Of a stretch of DNA of 64,000 nucleotides, positions 29,503 to 38,064 are shown in pieces; the first letter of the stretch is position 1, and each line of letters begins with the position of its first letter. The notes below the pieces were generated by a model. That model saw only the letters and a list, made by a program, of their open reading frames with translations. It ran no database searches and had not been told where the DNA came from. A program made the position numbers and the translations under genes. The stretch comes from Billgrantia desiderata (lineage in GTDB: Bacteria > Pseudomonadota > Gammaproteobacteria > Pseudomonadales > Halomonadaceae): positions 124,001 to 188,000 of the forward strand of contig JAAQTN010000004.1 in the NCBI GenBank assembly GCA_011742915.1, given 5' to 3'.

Positions 29503-30339
29503 TTATCGACCCGCGGTCATATCCTGGAGCATGGCCTGCCTGCGCTTGGCCTCACTGCGCCGCATCATGTACCAGGCAAGGAAGGTGGCCAGCGACACCG
29601 CCAGGATGATCAGCGTGGCCAGGGCGTTGATCTTCGGCGAGACGCCGAGGCGCACCGAGGAGAACACCACCATCGGCAGCGTGGTGGCGCCGGGGCCGGA
29701 GACGAAGCTGGCGATTACCAGATCGTCCAGCGACAGGGTGAAGGCCAGCAGCCACCCCGCCGCCACGGCCGGCGCGATCATCGGCAGCGTGATCTGAAAG
29801 AAGGTGCGCACCGGCCGCGAACCGAGATCCATGGCGGCCTCCTCGATGGAGAGATCCAGCTCGCGCAGGCGCGACGCCACCACCACCGCCACATAGGCGC
29901 TACAGAAGGTGGTGTGGGCGATCCAGATGGTGACCATGCCTCGGTCCGCCGGCCAGCCGATGGTCTGCGCCATGTGCACGAACAGCAGCAGCAGTGACAG
30001 CCCGGTGATCACCTCGGGCATCACCAGCGGCGCGGTGACCATGCTGGAGAGTGCCGTCTTGCCGCGAAAGCGGGTGAAACGCACCATCACGAAGGCGGCC
30101 AGGGTACCCAGGCACACCGCCATGGAAGCCGAGAAGAAGGCGATGCGCAGGCTGGTCCATACCGCCGAGAGGATCTGCTGGTCGCGAAACAGCTCCAGGT
30201 ACCAGCGGGTCGAGAACCCCGCCCACACCGTCACCAGGCGTGACGCGTTGAACGAGTAGATGACCAGCACCACCATCGGCAGATAGAGGAACAGCAGGCC
30301 GACGATCAGCATCACGGTAGTGAAGGATGGCTTGCGCAT
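29503..30339 (-). CDS. potI: Putrescine ABC transporter permease PotI
   Basis: This 278-residue inner-membrane protein has six predicted helices and the EAA loop (IEEAAMDLGSRPVRTFFQITLP). It pairs with PotH as the channel for putrescine. The ATG at 30339 is preferred over GTG 30348 because GGAG is eight bases upstream of it. It begins within a few bases of the potH stop, so translation is probably coupled. Confidence 0.93.
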   Translation of the reverse strand: MRKPSFTTVMLIVGLLFLYLPMVVLVIYSFNASRLVTVWAGFSTRWYLELFRDQQILSAVWTSLRIAFFSASMAVCLGTLAAFVMVRFTRFRGKTALSSMVTAPLVMPEVITGLSLLLLFVHMAQTIGWPADRGMVTIWIAHTTFCSAYVAVVVASRLRELDLSIEEAAMDLGSRPVRTFFQITLPMIAPAVAAGWLLAFTLSLDDLVIASFVSGPGATTLPMVVFSSVRLGVSPKINALATLIILAVSLATFLAWYMMRRSEAKRRQAMLQDMTAGR

Positions 30340-30344
30340 GGTCA

Positions 30345-31253
30345 TCACTCCTGAAGCTCACGGGACTGATAGCGATGGAACAGGGCGATGGGCACGATCA
30401 GGATCGCCAGCATCACCATCGCCAGCGCCGAGGCCACCGGCCAGTCGCGGTTGTGGAAGAACTCCTCCCACAGCACCTTGCCGATCATCACCGTATTGGG
30501 CCCGCCCAGCAGCTCCGGTATCACGTACTCCCCCACCGCCGGTATGAACACCAGCATCGAGCCGGCGATGATGCCGCCCTTGGACAGCGGCAGGGTCACC
30601 TTGAGGAAGGTATTGATCTTGCGCGAGCCGAGATCGGAAGCCGCCTCCAGCAGCGAGCCGTCGAGCCGGGTGAGATTGGCATAGAGCGGCAGCACCATGA
30701 ACGGCAGGTAGGCATAGACGATGCCCAAGATCACCGCGAAGTTGGTGTTGAGCATGCGAATCGGCGAGTCGATCAGCCCCGCCCAGATCAGCAAGTTGTT
30801 GATCAGGCCATTGTTGCTGAGGATGCCCATCCAGGCGTAGACGCGGATCAGAAACGAGGTCCAGGAGGGCAGCATCACCAGCAGCAGCAGCACCAGCTGC
30901 CAATGGACCGGTGCCCGGGCCATGGCATAGGCCATGGGGTAGCCGAGCAGCAGGCACAGTACGGTGGCCAGCAGCGCGATCTTGACCGAGCCCCAGTAGG
31001 CCGCCACGTAGAGCGTATCGGTGGCCAGGAAGAGGTAGTTGCTGAAGGTGACGACGACGTTCAGCGTCTCGTGGGCGTAGTCGAAAATGGGGCTGAACGG
31101 CGGCACCGCAATGGCCGCCTCGGAGAGGCTGATCTTGAGCACGATGCCGAACGGCAGCAGAAAGAACAGCGTGAGCCACAGCAGCGGCACGGCGATGACC
31201 CAGCCGCGACCGGGCTTGAGCCACCGTCGCAGGCGAACGATACGGTTGGTCAT
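30345..31253 (-). CDS. potH: Putrescine ABC transporter permease PotH
   Basis: This 302-residue permease has an N-terminal cytoplasmic stretch followed by six membrane helices and the EAA motif (LLEAASDLGSRKINTFLKVTLP). Gene order potF-potG-potH-potI is identical to E. coli, which supports putrescine rather than spermidine (PotABCD) uptake. Confidence 0.93.
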   Translation of the reverse strand: MTNRIVRLRRWLKPGRGWVIAVPLLWLTLFFLLPFGIVLKISLSEAAIAVPPFSPIFDYAHETLNVVVTFSNYLFLATDTLYVAAYWGSVKIALLATVLCLLLGYPMAYAMARAPVHWQLVLLLLVMLPSWTSFLIRVYAWMGILSNNGLINNLLIWAGLIDSPIRMLNTNFAVILGIVYAYLPFMVLPLYANLTRLDGSLLEAASDLGSRKINTFLKVTLPLSKGGIIAGSMLVFIPAVGEYVIPELLGGPNTVMIGKVLWEEFFHNRDWPVASALAMVMLAILIVPIALFHRYQSRELQE

Positions 31254-31280
31254 GAGTTTTCCCCTGGCTCCGGCGATGGC

Positions 31281-32468
31281 TCAGTCGTACAGGATGACGG
31301 CACTATGCTCGTCCCAGTGCACGAAGACCGGCTCGTCCCAGCGCGGCCTGTCGCCGCGACGTTCGGTATTGGCCATGCTGGCCTTGACCAGCTGACCGCT
31401 CTCGAGACGCACGAAGTAGACCGACAGGCCGCCCAGGTAGGCGATGTCCTCGACCACCCCAGCCTCCCAGTTGCTGTCGCCCTGCGGCCGTTCGCGGGTG
31501 AGGCCGGTCTTCTCCGGACGCAGCGCGACCCATACCCGACGCTCGTCGGCCTGGGTGCTGACCCCATGGCCGATACGGATCGGGCGGCTCAGCGCCGGGC
31601 TCTCGATCACGCAGTGATCGACCTCATCGACCACGATGTCGCCCTCGAACAGGTTCACCGAACCGACGAACTCCGCCACCATGCGGTTGGCCGGGCTCTC
31701 GTAGACGTCCATGGGGGTGCCTATCTGGGCGATCCAGCCATCCGACATGATCGCCACCCGGTCGGCCATGGTCATGGCCTCCTCCTGGTCGTGGGTGACC
31801 ATGATGCAGGTCACGCCGACCCGCTCCAGGATCTGCACCACCTCGAGCTGCATCTCGGTGCGCAGCTTCTTGTCGAGCGCCCCCATGGGCTCGTCGAGCA
31901 GCAACAGCTTGGGTCGCTTGGCCAGCGAACGCGCCAGCGCCACCCGCTGGCGCTGGCCACCCGAGAGCTGATGCGGCTTGCGCCGGGCATAGGCTTCCAT
32001 GTGCACCAGCTTGAGCATCTCGGCCACCCGCTCCTCGATCTCGCGGCGAGGCAGCCGGTCCTGCTTGAGGCCGAAGGCGATGTTCTGCGCCACCGTCATG
32101 TGCGGGAACAGTGCATAGGACTGGAACATCATGTTGATCGGCCGCTCATAGGGCGGCATGGTGGTGATGTCCTCGCCGTCGAGCACGATCTGCCCTTCGC
32201 TGGGCTTCTCGAAACCGGCCAGCATGCGCAGCAGCGTCGACTTGCCCGAGCCCGAGCCGCCCAGTAGCGCGAAGATCTCGCCGCGGCGGATCGACAGGCT
32301 GACGTCATCCACCGCCAGCACGCCGTCGAAGCGCTTGCTGACGCGACGGATCTCCATCAGCCCCTCTTCCCTTACCGGTCGCGGCTTGCCGGGTGCGGCA
32401 GCGCTTTCGACCGCCCCTTCGGTGGCTCGCCGTACAGGCTCCGAAACGTGTGTCTGGGTCTGCGGCAT
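31281..32468 (-). CDS. potG: Putrescine ABC transporter ATPase PotG
   Basis: This 395-residue ATPase has Walker A (GGSGSGKST), the signature LSGGQRQRVALARSLA, Walker B (LLLLDEP) and a C-terminal TOBE domain. It energises putrescine uptake with PotH and PotI. The ATG at 32468 (MPQTQTHVSEP) has GAGGAGG upstream. The longer frame to 32816 lies over potF and is rejected. About 50 residues of low-complexity sequence precede the ABC domain. Confidence 0.94.
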   Translation of the reverse strand: MPQTQTHVSEPVRRATEGAVESAAAPGKPRPVREEGLMEIRRVSKRFDGVLAVDDVSLSIRRGEIFALLGGSGSGKSTLLRMLAGFEKPSEGQIVLDGEDITTMPPYERPINMMFQSYALFPHMTVAQNIAFGLKQDRLPRREIEERVAEMLKLVHMEAYARRKPHQLSGGQRQRVALARSLAKRPKLLLLDEPMGALDKKLRTEMQLEVVQILERVGVTCIMVTHDQEEAMTMADRVAIMSDGWIAQIGTPMDVYESPANRMVAEFVGSVNLFEGDIVVDEVDHCVIESPALSRPIRIGHGVSTQADERRVWVALRPEKTGLTRERPQGDSNWEAGVVEDIAYLGGLSVYFVRLESGQLVKASMANTERRGDRPRWDEPVFVHWDEHSAVILYD

Positions 32469-32527
32469 CGCAGCGCCTCCTCTAGCCAGACCAGAACCAG
32501 CCGGCCCGCATGGGCCGGCATGAAGCC

Positions 32528-33631
32528 TCACATGCCGGACTTGACCCGGTTCCATACGCGGGTGCGTACCCGCTGCACGGCCAGCGGCTTCTCCTCGGCC
32601 ACGTAGAGGTTGTCCATCACCTCCTGGTCCGGGTAGATGGCCGGATCGTTGAGGATGTCGGGATCGAGATACTCGTTGGCGGCGATGTTGGGGTTGGCGT
32701 AGACCACGTACTCGGTGATCGCGGCCGCGATCTCGGGCTCGAGAATGAAATTGATGAAGGCATGAGCGTTGTCGGGGTTCGGCGCATCGGCGGGAATCGC
32801 CATCATGTCGAACCACAGCGCCGCGCCCTCCTTGGGAATGATGTAGTCGATGGTGAAGTCGCGCCCGGCCTCCTCGGCGCGGTCGGCGGCCTGGAAGATG
32901 TCGCCGGAGTAGCCGGCCGCCACGCAGATGTCACCGTTGGCCAGGTCGGAGATGTAGCGCGAGGAGTGGAAGTAGGTGATGTTGTCGCGCACGGCCGCAA
33001 TCAGATCGCCGGCCGCCTCGAGGTCGGCCGTCTCTTCGGAGAGCGGAGAGAGCCCCAGGTAAGCCATGGCCGGCGAAAGCATCTCGTCGCCGGAATCGAG
33101 CATCGAGATACCGCAGCCGCCCTGGCGCAGCGCCGTGGTGATCTCGGGGTCGAAGATCAGCGCCCAGGAGTCGAGCGGCGCATCGTCGCCGAGAATTTCG
33201 GTGACCCGCTCGACGTTGTAGCCGATGCCGTTGGTGCCCCACATGTAGGGAATGGAGTAGCGGCTGCCGGGATCGATGAACTCCAGGTCGTCCAGCAACT
33301 CCGGGTTGAGGTTGGCCATGTTGGGCAGCTTGTCGTGATCGAGTTCCTGGTACACGCCGGCGCTGATCTGGCGGGTCAGATAATGGTTGGAGGGTACCAC
33401 CACGTCATAGCCGGAACGGCCCGCGAGCATCGCCGCGTCGAGGACCTCGTTGCTGTCGTAGACGTCATAGATCACCCGGATGCCGGTGGCTTCGGTGAAC
33501 TTCTCCAGGGTGTCCGGGGCGATGTAATCCGACCAGTTGTAGACCCGCACCTCGTTGGCCTGGACGGCAGCAGCGGCCATGGCCAGAGAACCCAGCGCGA
33601 CGGCCAGGGACAGCTTGCGTTGACAGGACAT
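32528..33631 (-). CDS. potF: Putrescine-binding periplasmic protein PotF
   Basis: This 367-residue solute-binding protein has a Sec signal peptide (MSCQRKLSLAVALGSLA, cleavage probably after AVQA). The mature start EVRVYNWSDYIAPDTLEKF is highly characteristic of PotF/SpuD. It delivers putrescine to PotHI-PotG. The ATG at 33631 has GAGGTG upstream. It is placed between the second GS-like gene and potG. Confidence 0.94.
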   Translation of the reverse strand: MSCQRKLSLAVALGSLAMAAAAVQANEVRVYNWSDYIAPDTLEKFTEATGIRVIYDVYDSNEVLDAAMLAGRSGYDVVVPSNHYLTRQISAGVYQELDHDKLPNMANLNPELLDDLEFIDPGSRYSIPYMWGTNGIGYNVERVTEILGDDAPLDSWALIFDPEITTALRQGGCGISMLDSGDEMLSPAMAYLGLSPLSEETADLEAAGDLIAAVRDNITYFHSSRYISDLANGDICVAAGYSGDIFQAADRAEEAGRDFTIDYIIPKEGAALWFDMMAIPADAPNPDNAHAFINFILEPEIAAAITEYVVYANPNIAANEYLDPDILNDPAIYPDQEVMDNLYVAEEKPLAVQRVRTRVWNRVKSGM

Positions 33632-33716
33632 GATGGCACCTCGTGTTTGCATTGTTTTGTCTGCACTGTTTCCGTGAGCCCGACCATGTCATCCGCCGGG
33701 CGTTCTCCCTACTCCA

Positions 33717-35063
33717 CTAGACGCTCAGCAGCAGAAACTCCCTCTCCCACGAACTGATCACCTTCTTGAAATTCTCGTTCTCCACCCGCTTGACCGCCAC
33801 GTAGCCGGTGACGAAACGATGGCCCAGGTACTGCTCGAGCTCGCTGCAGTTCTCCATGCGCTCCAATGCCTGCTCCAGGGTGAACGGCAGCCGCAGGTTG
33901 CGTCGCTCGAACGCCCGCCCCTGCACCGGCGCGGAAGGGTTGAGCTGCTGTACCATGCCCAGATAGCCGCACAGCAGGCTGGCCGCGATGGCCAGATAAG
34001 CGTTGGCATCGGCCCCCGGCAGGCGGTTCTCGATGCGCCGATTCTGCGGCGACGAATCGGGAACGCGCAGGCCGCAGGTGCGATTCTCCTCGCCCCACTC
34101 CACGTTGACCGGCGCCGAGGTATCGGGCAGGAAGCGACGGAAGGAGTTGACGTTGGGCGCCATCAGCGGCAACGCCTCGGGGATGAAGCGCTGCATGCCG
34201 CCGATATGGTGCAGGAACAGCTGGCTCATCGAGCCGTCCTCGTTGGCGAACACGCTCTTGCCGGTGGTCGCATCCAGCACGCTCTGATGAATGTGCATGG
34301 CACTGCCGGGCTCGTTGGTGATCGGCTTGGCCATGAAGGTCGCCACCACGTCGTGCTTGAGCGCGGCCTCGCGCAGGGTGCGCTTGAACACGAATACCTG
34401 ATCGGCCAGCATCAAGGGGTCGCCGTGACGGAAGTTGATCTCCATCTGGGCGGTCCCCTCTTCATGGATCAGGGTATCGATGTCGAGCCCCTGGATCTCG
34501 CACCAGTCGTACATGTCCTCGAACAGCGGATCGAACTCGTTGGCGGCATCGATGGAGAACGACTGTCGGCCGGTCTCCTGGCGCCCACTGCGACCGATGG
34601 GCGGCAGCAGCGGCAGGTCGGGATCCTCGCAGCGCTTGGTCAGATAGAATTCCATCTCCGGCGCCACCACCGGCTTCCAGCCCTGCTCCGCGTAGAGCGC
34701 CAGCACCTTCTTGAGCTGATTGCGACAGGAGAGCTCGATGGGGTTGCCCATCTTGTCGTAGCAGTCGTGGATCACCTGGGCGGTGGGCTCCAGCGCCCAG
34801 GGCACCGGGTAGACCGCCGAGCTGTCGGGCCGACACAGCATGTCGATATCGGCCGGGTCGAGCAGCGAGTAGTAGAGTTCGTCCTCGACGTAATCGCCGG
34901 TGACGGTCTGCAGCAGCACGCTTTCAGGCAGACGCATGCCCTTCTCGGCCATGAACTTCGACACGGGGGTGATCTTGCCACGGGCGATGCCGGTGATGTC
35001 GCTGACCAGACACTCCACCTCGGTGATGCGTCGTTCCTTCAGCCAGCTTTCCAGGTCTTTCAT
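33717..35063 (-). CDS. Second gamma-glutamylpolyamine synthetase, glutamine synthetase family
   Basis: This 448-residue GS-fold protein starts MKDLESWLKERRITEVECLV. It contains APEMEFYLTKR, GSAMHIHQSVLDA and NRTCGLRVPDSSPQNRRIENR. It lacks the adenylylation-loop context of GlnA and groups by sequence style with PuuA/SpuI-type ligases. It is clearly different from the puuA at 25938, so the two may prefer different amines such as putrescine, cadaverine or spermidine. The ATG at 35063 has GAGG upstream. The extension to 35483 overlaps the upstream oxidase gene. Confidence 0.88.
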   Translation of the reverse strand: MKDLESWLKERRITEVECLVSDITGIARGKITPVSKFMAEKGMRLPESVLLQTVTGDYVEDELYYSLLDPADIDMLCRPDSSAVYPVPWALEPTAQVIHDCYDKMGNPIELSCRNQLKKVLALYAEQGWKPVVAPEMEFYLTKRCEDPDLPLLPPIGRSGRQETGRQSFSIDAANEFDPLFEDMYDWCEIQGLDIDTLIHEEGTAQMEINFRHGDPLMLADQVFVFKRTLREAALKHDVVATFMAKPITNEPGSAMHIHQSVLDATTGKSVFANEDGSMSQLFLHHIGGMQRFIPEALPLMAPNVNSFRRFLPDTSAPVNVEWGEENRTCGLRVPDSSPQNRRIENRLPGADANAYLAIAASLLCGYLGMVQQLNPSAPVQGRAFERRNLRLPFTLEQALERMENCSELEQYLGHRFVTGYVAVKRVENENFKKVISSWEREFLLLSV

Positions 35064-35100
35064 GGGAACCTCGTTGCGGTTCTTGCGGAACCTGTCGTCG

Positions 35101-36396
35101 TTATAGTCGGTCACGCAGTTTGTAGAATGTGGTCGCCAGCACCAACAGCGGCGTGCGCAGACGCTTGCCCCCCGGGAAGCGACGGTGTGGCATGGCGGCA
35201 AAGAGGTCGAAGCGCTCGCTCTGACCGGCAATGGCTTCGGCCAGGAGCTTTCCAGCCAGCCCGGCCAGCGCCATGCCGTGCCCCGAGTAGCCCTGGGCGT
35301 AGTAGACGTTGGCGCCGAGTCGGCCGAAGTCCGGTGCCCGATTGAGCGTGATGGCCACGTCCCCACCCCAGCGGTAGTCGATGCGAACGCCCTCGAGCAG
35401 CGGGAACAGCCGTGCGATCTTGGCATCCATGCGCCGCTGCAGGCCACGCGGCTCACGTCCATCGTAGCTGACCTCTCCACCATAGATCAGTCGCTTATCG
35501 GCCGACAGGCGATAGTAGTCGAGCACGAAGTTGGCGTCGGAAATGGCATCGTTGTACGGCAGCACCTGGCTGGCCCGCGCCTCGCCCAGCGGTTCGGTAG
35601 CAACGATGTAGTTGGCCGCACGCATGATGTGGCCGTCCAGCTCCGGCAGCAGCCGGCCCAGGTAGGCGTTGGCCCCCACCACCACGAAGTCGGCGGTTAT
35701 CTCGCCGTGCTCGGTCACCACGGTGGCCGGCTGGCCGCGGCGCACGTCCAGGGCCGGGCTATGCTCGTGGATCGCCACCCCGGCCTGCTGGGCGGCACGT
35801 GCCAGGCCCAGGGTATAGTTGAGGGGGTGCAGATGCCCGCCTTCGCTATCGAACAGCGCGCCGGGGTAGGCGTCGGTGACCACCCGCTCACGCAGCGCCT
35901 CGCCTTCGAGCCAGGCCAGCGCCTCATAGCCATAGTCACGCGCCATGCGCTCCTGAAACTGACGCAACTCGCGAACGTGACGCGGCTTCACCGCAGCATG
36001 CAGGTAGCCCCAGGCAAGATCGCAGGGAATCGCATGGCGCTCGATCAGCTCCGCCGTCAGACGTACGGCCTCGCGGCTCATCTCCCACACCTGGCGGGCC
36101 CGCTCACGGCCCAGCGCCTGCTCCACGGTGGCGATATCGGTTCCCAGGCCGGGCAGGATCTGGCCGCCGCTGCGCCCGGAAGCGCCGAATCCGATCTCAT
36201 GGGCTTCGAGCAGAGCCACCGAGTAGCCGCGCTCGGCTAGGTGCAGCGCCGCGGAACAGCCGGTGATGCCACCGCCAACCACGCAGACGTCAACGCGCTG
36301 GTGCCCGCGCTGCGGCGGGCACGCCCGGTCGAGACGTACCGCCACCGAGTCTCGGTAGTAGGAGGCGGGGCTTGCAAACTGTGCGGCATCGGCCAT
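35101..36396 (-). CDS. PuuB-like FAD oxidoreductase, copy 2
   Basis: This 431-residue DAO-family flavoenzyme has VVGGGITGCSAALHLAERG (about residues 38-56) and the FGASGRSGGQILPGL motif. It leads the leftward operon oxidase-synthetase-potFGHI-puuB. Its partner synthetase is immediately downstream, so the two probably act in sequence on one gamma-glutamyl-amine. Divergence from copy 1 is large enough that substrate preference may differ. Confidence 0.88.
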   Translation of the reverse strand: MADAAQFASPASYYRDSVAVRLDRACPPQRGHQRVDVCVVGGGITGCSAALHLAERGYSVALLEAHEIGFGASGRSGGQILPGLGTDIATVEQALGRERARQVWEMSREAVRLTAELIERHAIPCDLAWGYLHAAVKPRHVRELRQFQERMARDYGYEALAWLEGEALRERVVTDAYPGALFDSEGGHLHPLNYTLGLARAAQQAGVAIHEHSPALDVRRGQPATVVTEHGEITADFVVVGANAYLGRLLPELDGHIMRAANYIVATEPLGEARASQVLPYNDAISDANFVLDYYRLSADKRLIYGGEVSYDGREPRGLQRRMDAKIARLFPLLEGVRIDYRWGGDVAITLNRAPDFGRLGANVYYAQGYSGHGMALAGLAGKLLAEAIAGQSERFDLFAAMPHRRFPGGKRLRTPLLVLATTFYKLRDRL

Positions 36397-36551
36397 GCAA
36401 CGAATCCTGGAGCGATCCAGCTTGTGGTTGCTTTAGTCTGGCATCATACCAACGGGGAGTGTCAAGTATCCAACAACGATATTTTCCGGACGATTCTCTT
36501 GGGCGAGTCTCGAACTTCAGAAAAAATATTTTAAATCAATAAATTAAGAAA
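36397..36551 (-). promoter_or_regulatory. Probable promoter/operator region of the polyamine operon
   Basis: This non-coding, A+T-rich stretch lies upstream of the seven-gene leftward operon. On the minus strand it carries TTGACA, followed after 11 bases by TATGAT. The spacing is too short for one standard promoter, so the exact boxes are unclear. The TATGAT lies inside an imperfect palindrome (TGGCATCATACCA on the plus strand, about 36439-36451) that could be an operator. Confidence 0.4.
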
Positions 36552-36594
36552 CAAAAGTCGTGACATCACGTAACCCTACGGTTTCGTGTCACGC
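36552..36594 (-). terminator. Candidate terminator downstream of moeB
   Basis: On the minus strand CGTGACA and TGTCACG (36559-36565 and 36587-36593) form a 7-bp outer stem. An inner stem AACC/GGTT closes over a GTAG loop, and ACTTTTG follows. It lies just past the moeB stop, so an intrinsic terminator is the simplest reading. The right arm on the plus strand also contains the palindrome CGTGACATCACG. Confidence 0.5.
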
Positions 36595-36616
36595 AAAACC
36601 TGTCAAATAATAACCA

Positions 36617-37384
36617 TCACCCACTCTTCTCGGTGCCGACACAGACTGGACAGGCGGGATCTCGCGGAACCTGGAAGTGACGCCACTGCCCCGTCATGCC
36701 GTCGAAGGTGGAGAGCCCGCGGTGCGGGCTGCCGGCGCCGCTGAGCAGCTTGACCGCCTCCAGCGCCTGAAAGCAGCCGATCAGTCCCACCAGCGGCGCC
36801 ACGACGCCATTCTCGGCACAGCGCAGCTCTTCGTCGCCGCCCTCTCCCGGCGGGTAGAGGCAGGCGTAGCAGGGGGCAGCCGGATCGCGCGGATCGAATA
36901 CGGCGAGCTGCCCCGAGAAACGGATCGCCGCTCCCGACACCAGCGGCACACCGGCTCGGCGGCAGGCGGCGTTGATGGCGTAGCGGCTGGAGAAACGGTC
37001 GGTACAGTCGAGCACCAGGTCGACGTCGGCCACCACCGCATCGAGCGCAGCCTCGTCGAGATGCGCCTCGATCACACGAATGTCGCAACCCGGATTGAGC
37101 GCCAGCGCCGAGTCGCGTGCGGAGCACGCCTTGTTACGCTGGAGATCGGCCATGCCGTGAGCGATCTGTCGCTGCAGATTGGAAAGCTCCACTGCGTCGG
37201 CATCGGCCAGGATCAGGTGGCCAACGCCTGCAGCGGCCAGGTAGAGCGCTACCGGCGAGCCCAGCCCACCGGCGCCTACCACCAATACCCGCGAGGCCAG
37301 CAGGCGCTCCTGCCCCTCGATGTCGATCGCGTCCAGCATGATCTGCCGGCTGTAGCGCAGCAGCGCCTCGTCGTTCATGGCCAT
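36617..37384 (-). CDS. moeB: Molybdopterin-synthase adenylyltransferase / ThiF-MoeB-HesA protein
   Basis: This 255-residue E1-like adenylating enzyme begins MAMNDEALLRYSRQIMLDAI. It has the ATP-binding VVGAGGLGSPVALYLAAAG and the zinc cysteine pairs CYAC and CPVC. MoeB activates the C-terminal glycine of MoaD for molybdopterin synthesis. The hemA-prfA-prmC-moeB association supports MoeB over ThiF. The ATG at 37384 overlaps the stop of the upstream Lrp-type gene by one base and has AAGG six bases upstream. Confidence 0.9.
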   Translation of the reverse strand: MAMNDEALLRYSRQIMLDAIDIEGQERLLASRVLVVGAGGLGSPVALYLAAAGVGHLILADADAVELSNLQRQIAHGMADLQRNKACSARDSALALNPGCDIRVIEAHLDEAALDAVVADVDLVLDCTDRFSSRYAINAACRRAGVPLVSGAAIRFSGQLAVFDPRDPAAPCYACLYPPGEGGDEELRCAENGVVAPLVGLIGCFQALEAVKLLSGAGSPHRGLSTFDGMTGQWRHFQVPRDPACPVCVGTEKSG

Positions 37385-37884
37385 TACTTGCCTTCGAGCT
37401 CCTCGATGTCGGGAACGTAGAGCGAGAACTCCTCCTTGACCTCCTCCATCACCACGTAGCTCTTCGACTCCTTGACCCCGGGAAGGGTCAACACCACGTC
37501 GCCGAGCAATTGACGGTAGGCGGCCATTTCGGGAATTCGGCACTTGAGTATGTAATCGAACTGTCCCGACACCAGATGACACTCCTGGATCTGGGGCAGA
37601 CGGGAGACTGCGCGACGGAACTCGTCGAACACCGCCGGCGACTGGGTCTCCAGGCTGATCTCGACGAACACCAGCAGATTGGCCTTGAGCGAGCGCGGAT
37701 CGAGCACGGCCTTGTAGCCGCGAATGACACCGGACTTTTCGAGCCGCTTGACGCGTTCCAGGCAAGGCGTGGTGGAAAGGCCTACCTGGGCGGCCAGGTC
37801 GACGTAGGAGATGCGGGCGTTCTCCTGCAGACAGCGCAGGATCTTGAGGTCGATACGGTCCAGTGAGCGGGTCTTGGTTTTCAT
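37384..37884 (-). CDS. Lrp/AsnC-family transcriptional regulator
   Basis: This 166-residue protein has an N-terminal winged helix-turn-helix (DRIDLKILRCLQENARISYV, then LSTTPCLERVKRLEKSGVI). The C-terminal RAM ligand-binding domain contains VSGQFDYILKCRIPEMAAY. The length and sequence are very close to Lrp itself. It probably senses an amino acid such as leucine. Its stop overlaps moeB, so both are probably co-transcribed. The start at 37884 (MKTKTRSLDRID) lacks a strong ribosome-binding site. Confidence 0.9.
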   Translation of the reverse strand: MKTKTRSLDRIDLKILRCLQENARISYVDLAAQVGLSTTPCLERVKRLEKSGVIRGYKAVLDPRSLKANLLVFVEISLETQSPAVFDEFRRAVSRLPQIQECHLVSGQFDYILKCRIPEMAAYRQLLGDVVLTLPGVKESKSYVVMEEVKEEFSLYVPDIEELEGK

Positions 37885-37995
37885 TGTCGTGTCGAGGGAT
37901 GCCGATTCAGAGTGAGTGAAGCGTCGCCATGACAGCAAATCGACCTGAAAATGCGCGGCAATCAGGAGCAGTGCTGGTGTTCGGTGTCACAAACA

Positions 37996-38005
37996 TGTCG
38001 ACATT
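37996..38005. promoter_or_regulatory. Palindrome upstream of the Lrp-type gene
   Basis: ATGTCGACAT is a perfect 10-bp palindrome flanked by CAAAC and TTG, in the 180-base gap between prmC and the regulator gene. It lies about 110 bases before the regulator start and could be an autoregulatory operator. The rest of the gap shows nothing I can name. Confidence 0.3.
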
Positions 38006-38064
38006 TGGAATTATTTCCTGAACAGGTGTACCACAGCCCCCGCTCCCCCTCCAGTACCGCCTCC

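Noticed and set aside
37384..37765. Extended moeB frame running upstream to 37765
   Set aside because: The extension overlaps the Lrp-type gene and lacks conserved sequence. The MoeB N-terminus starts at 37384.
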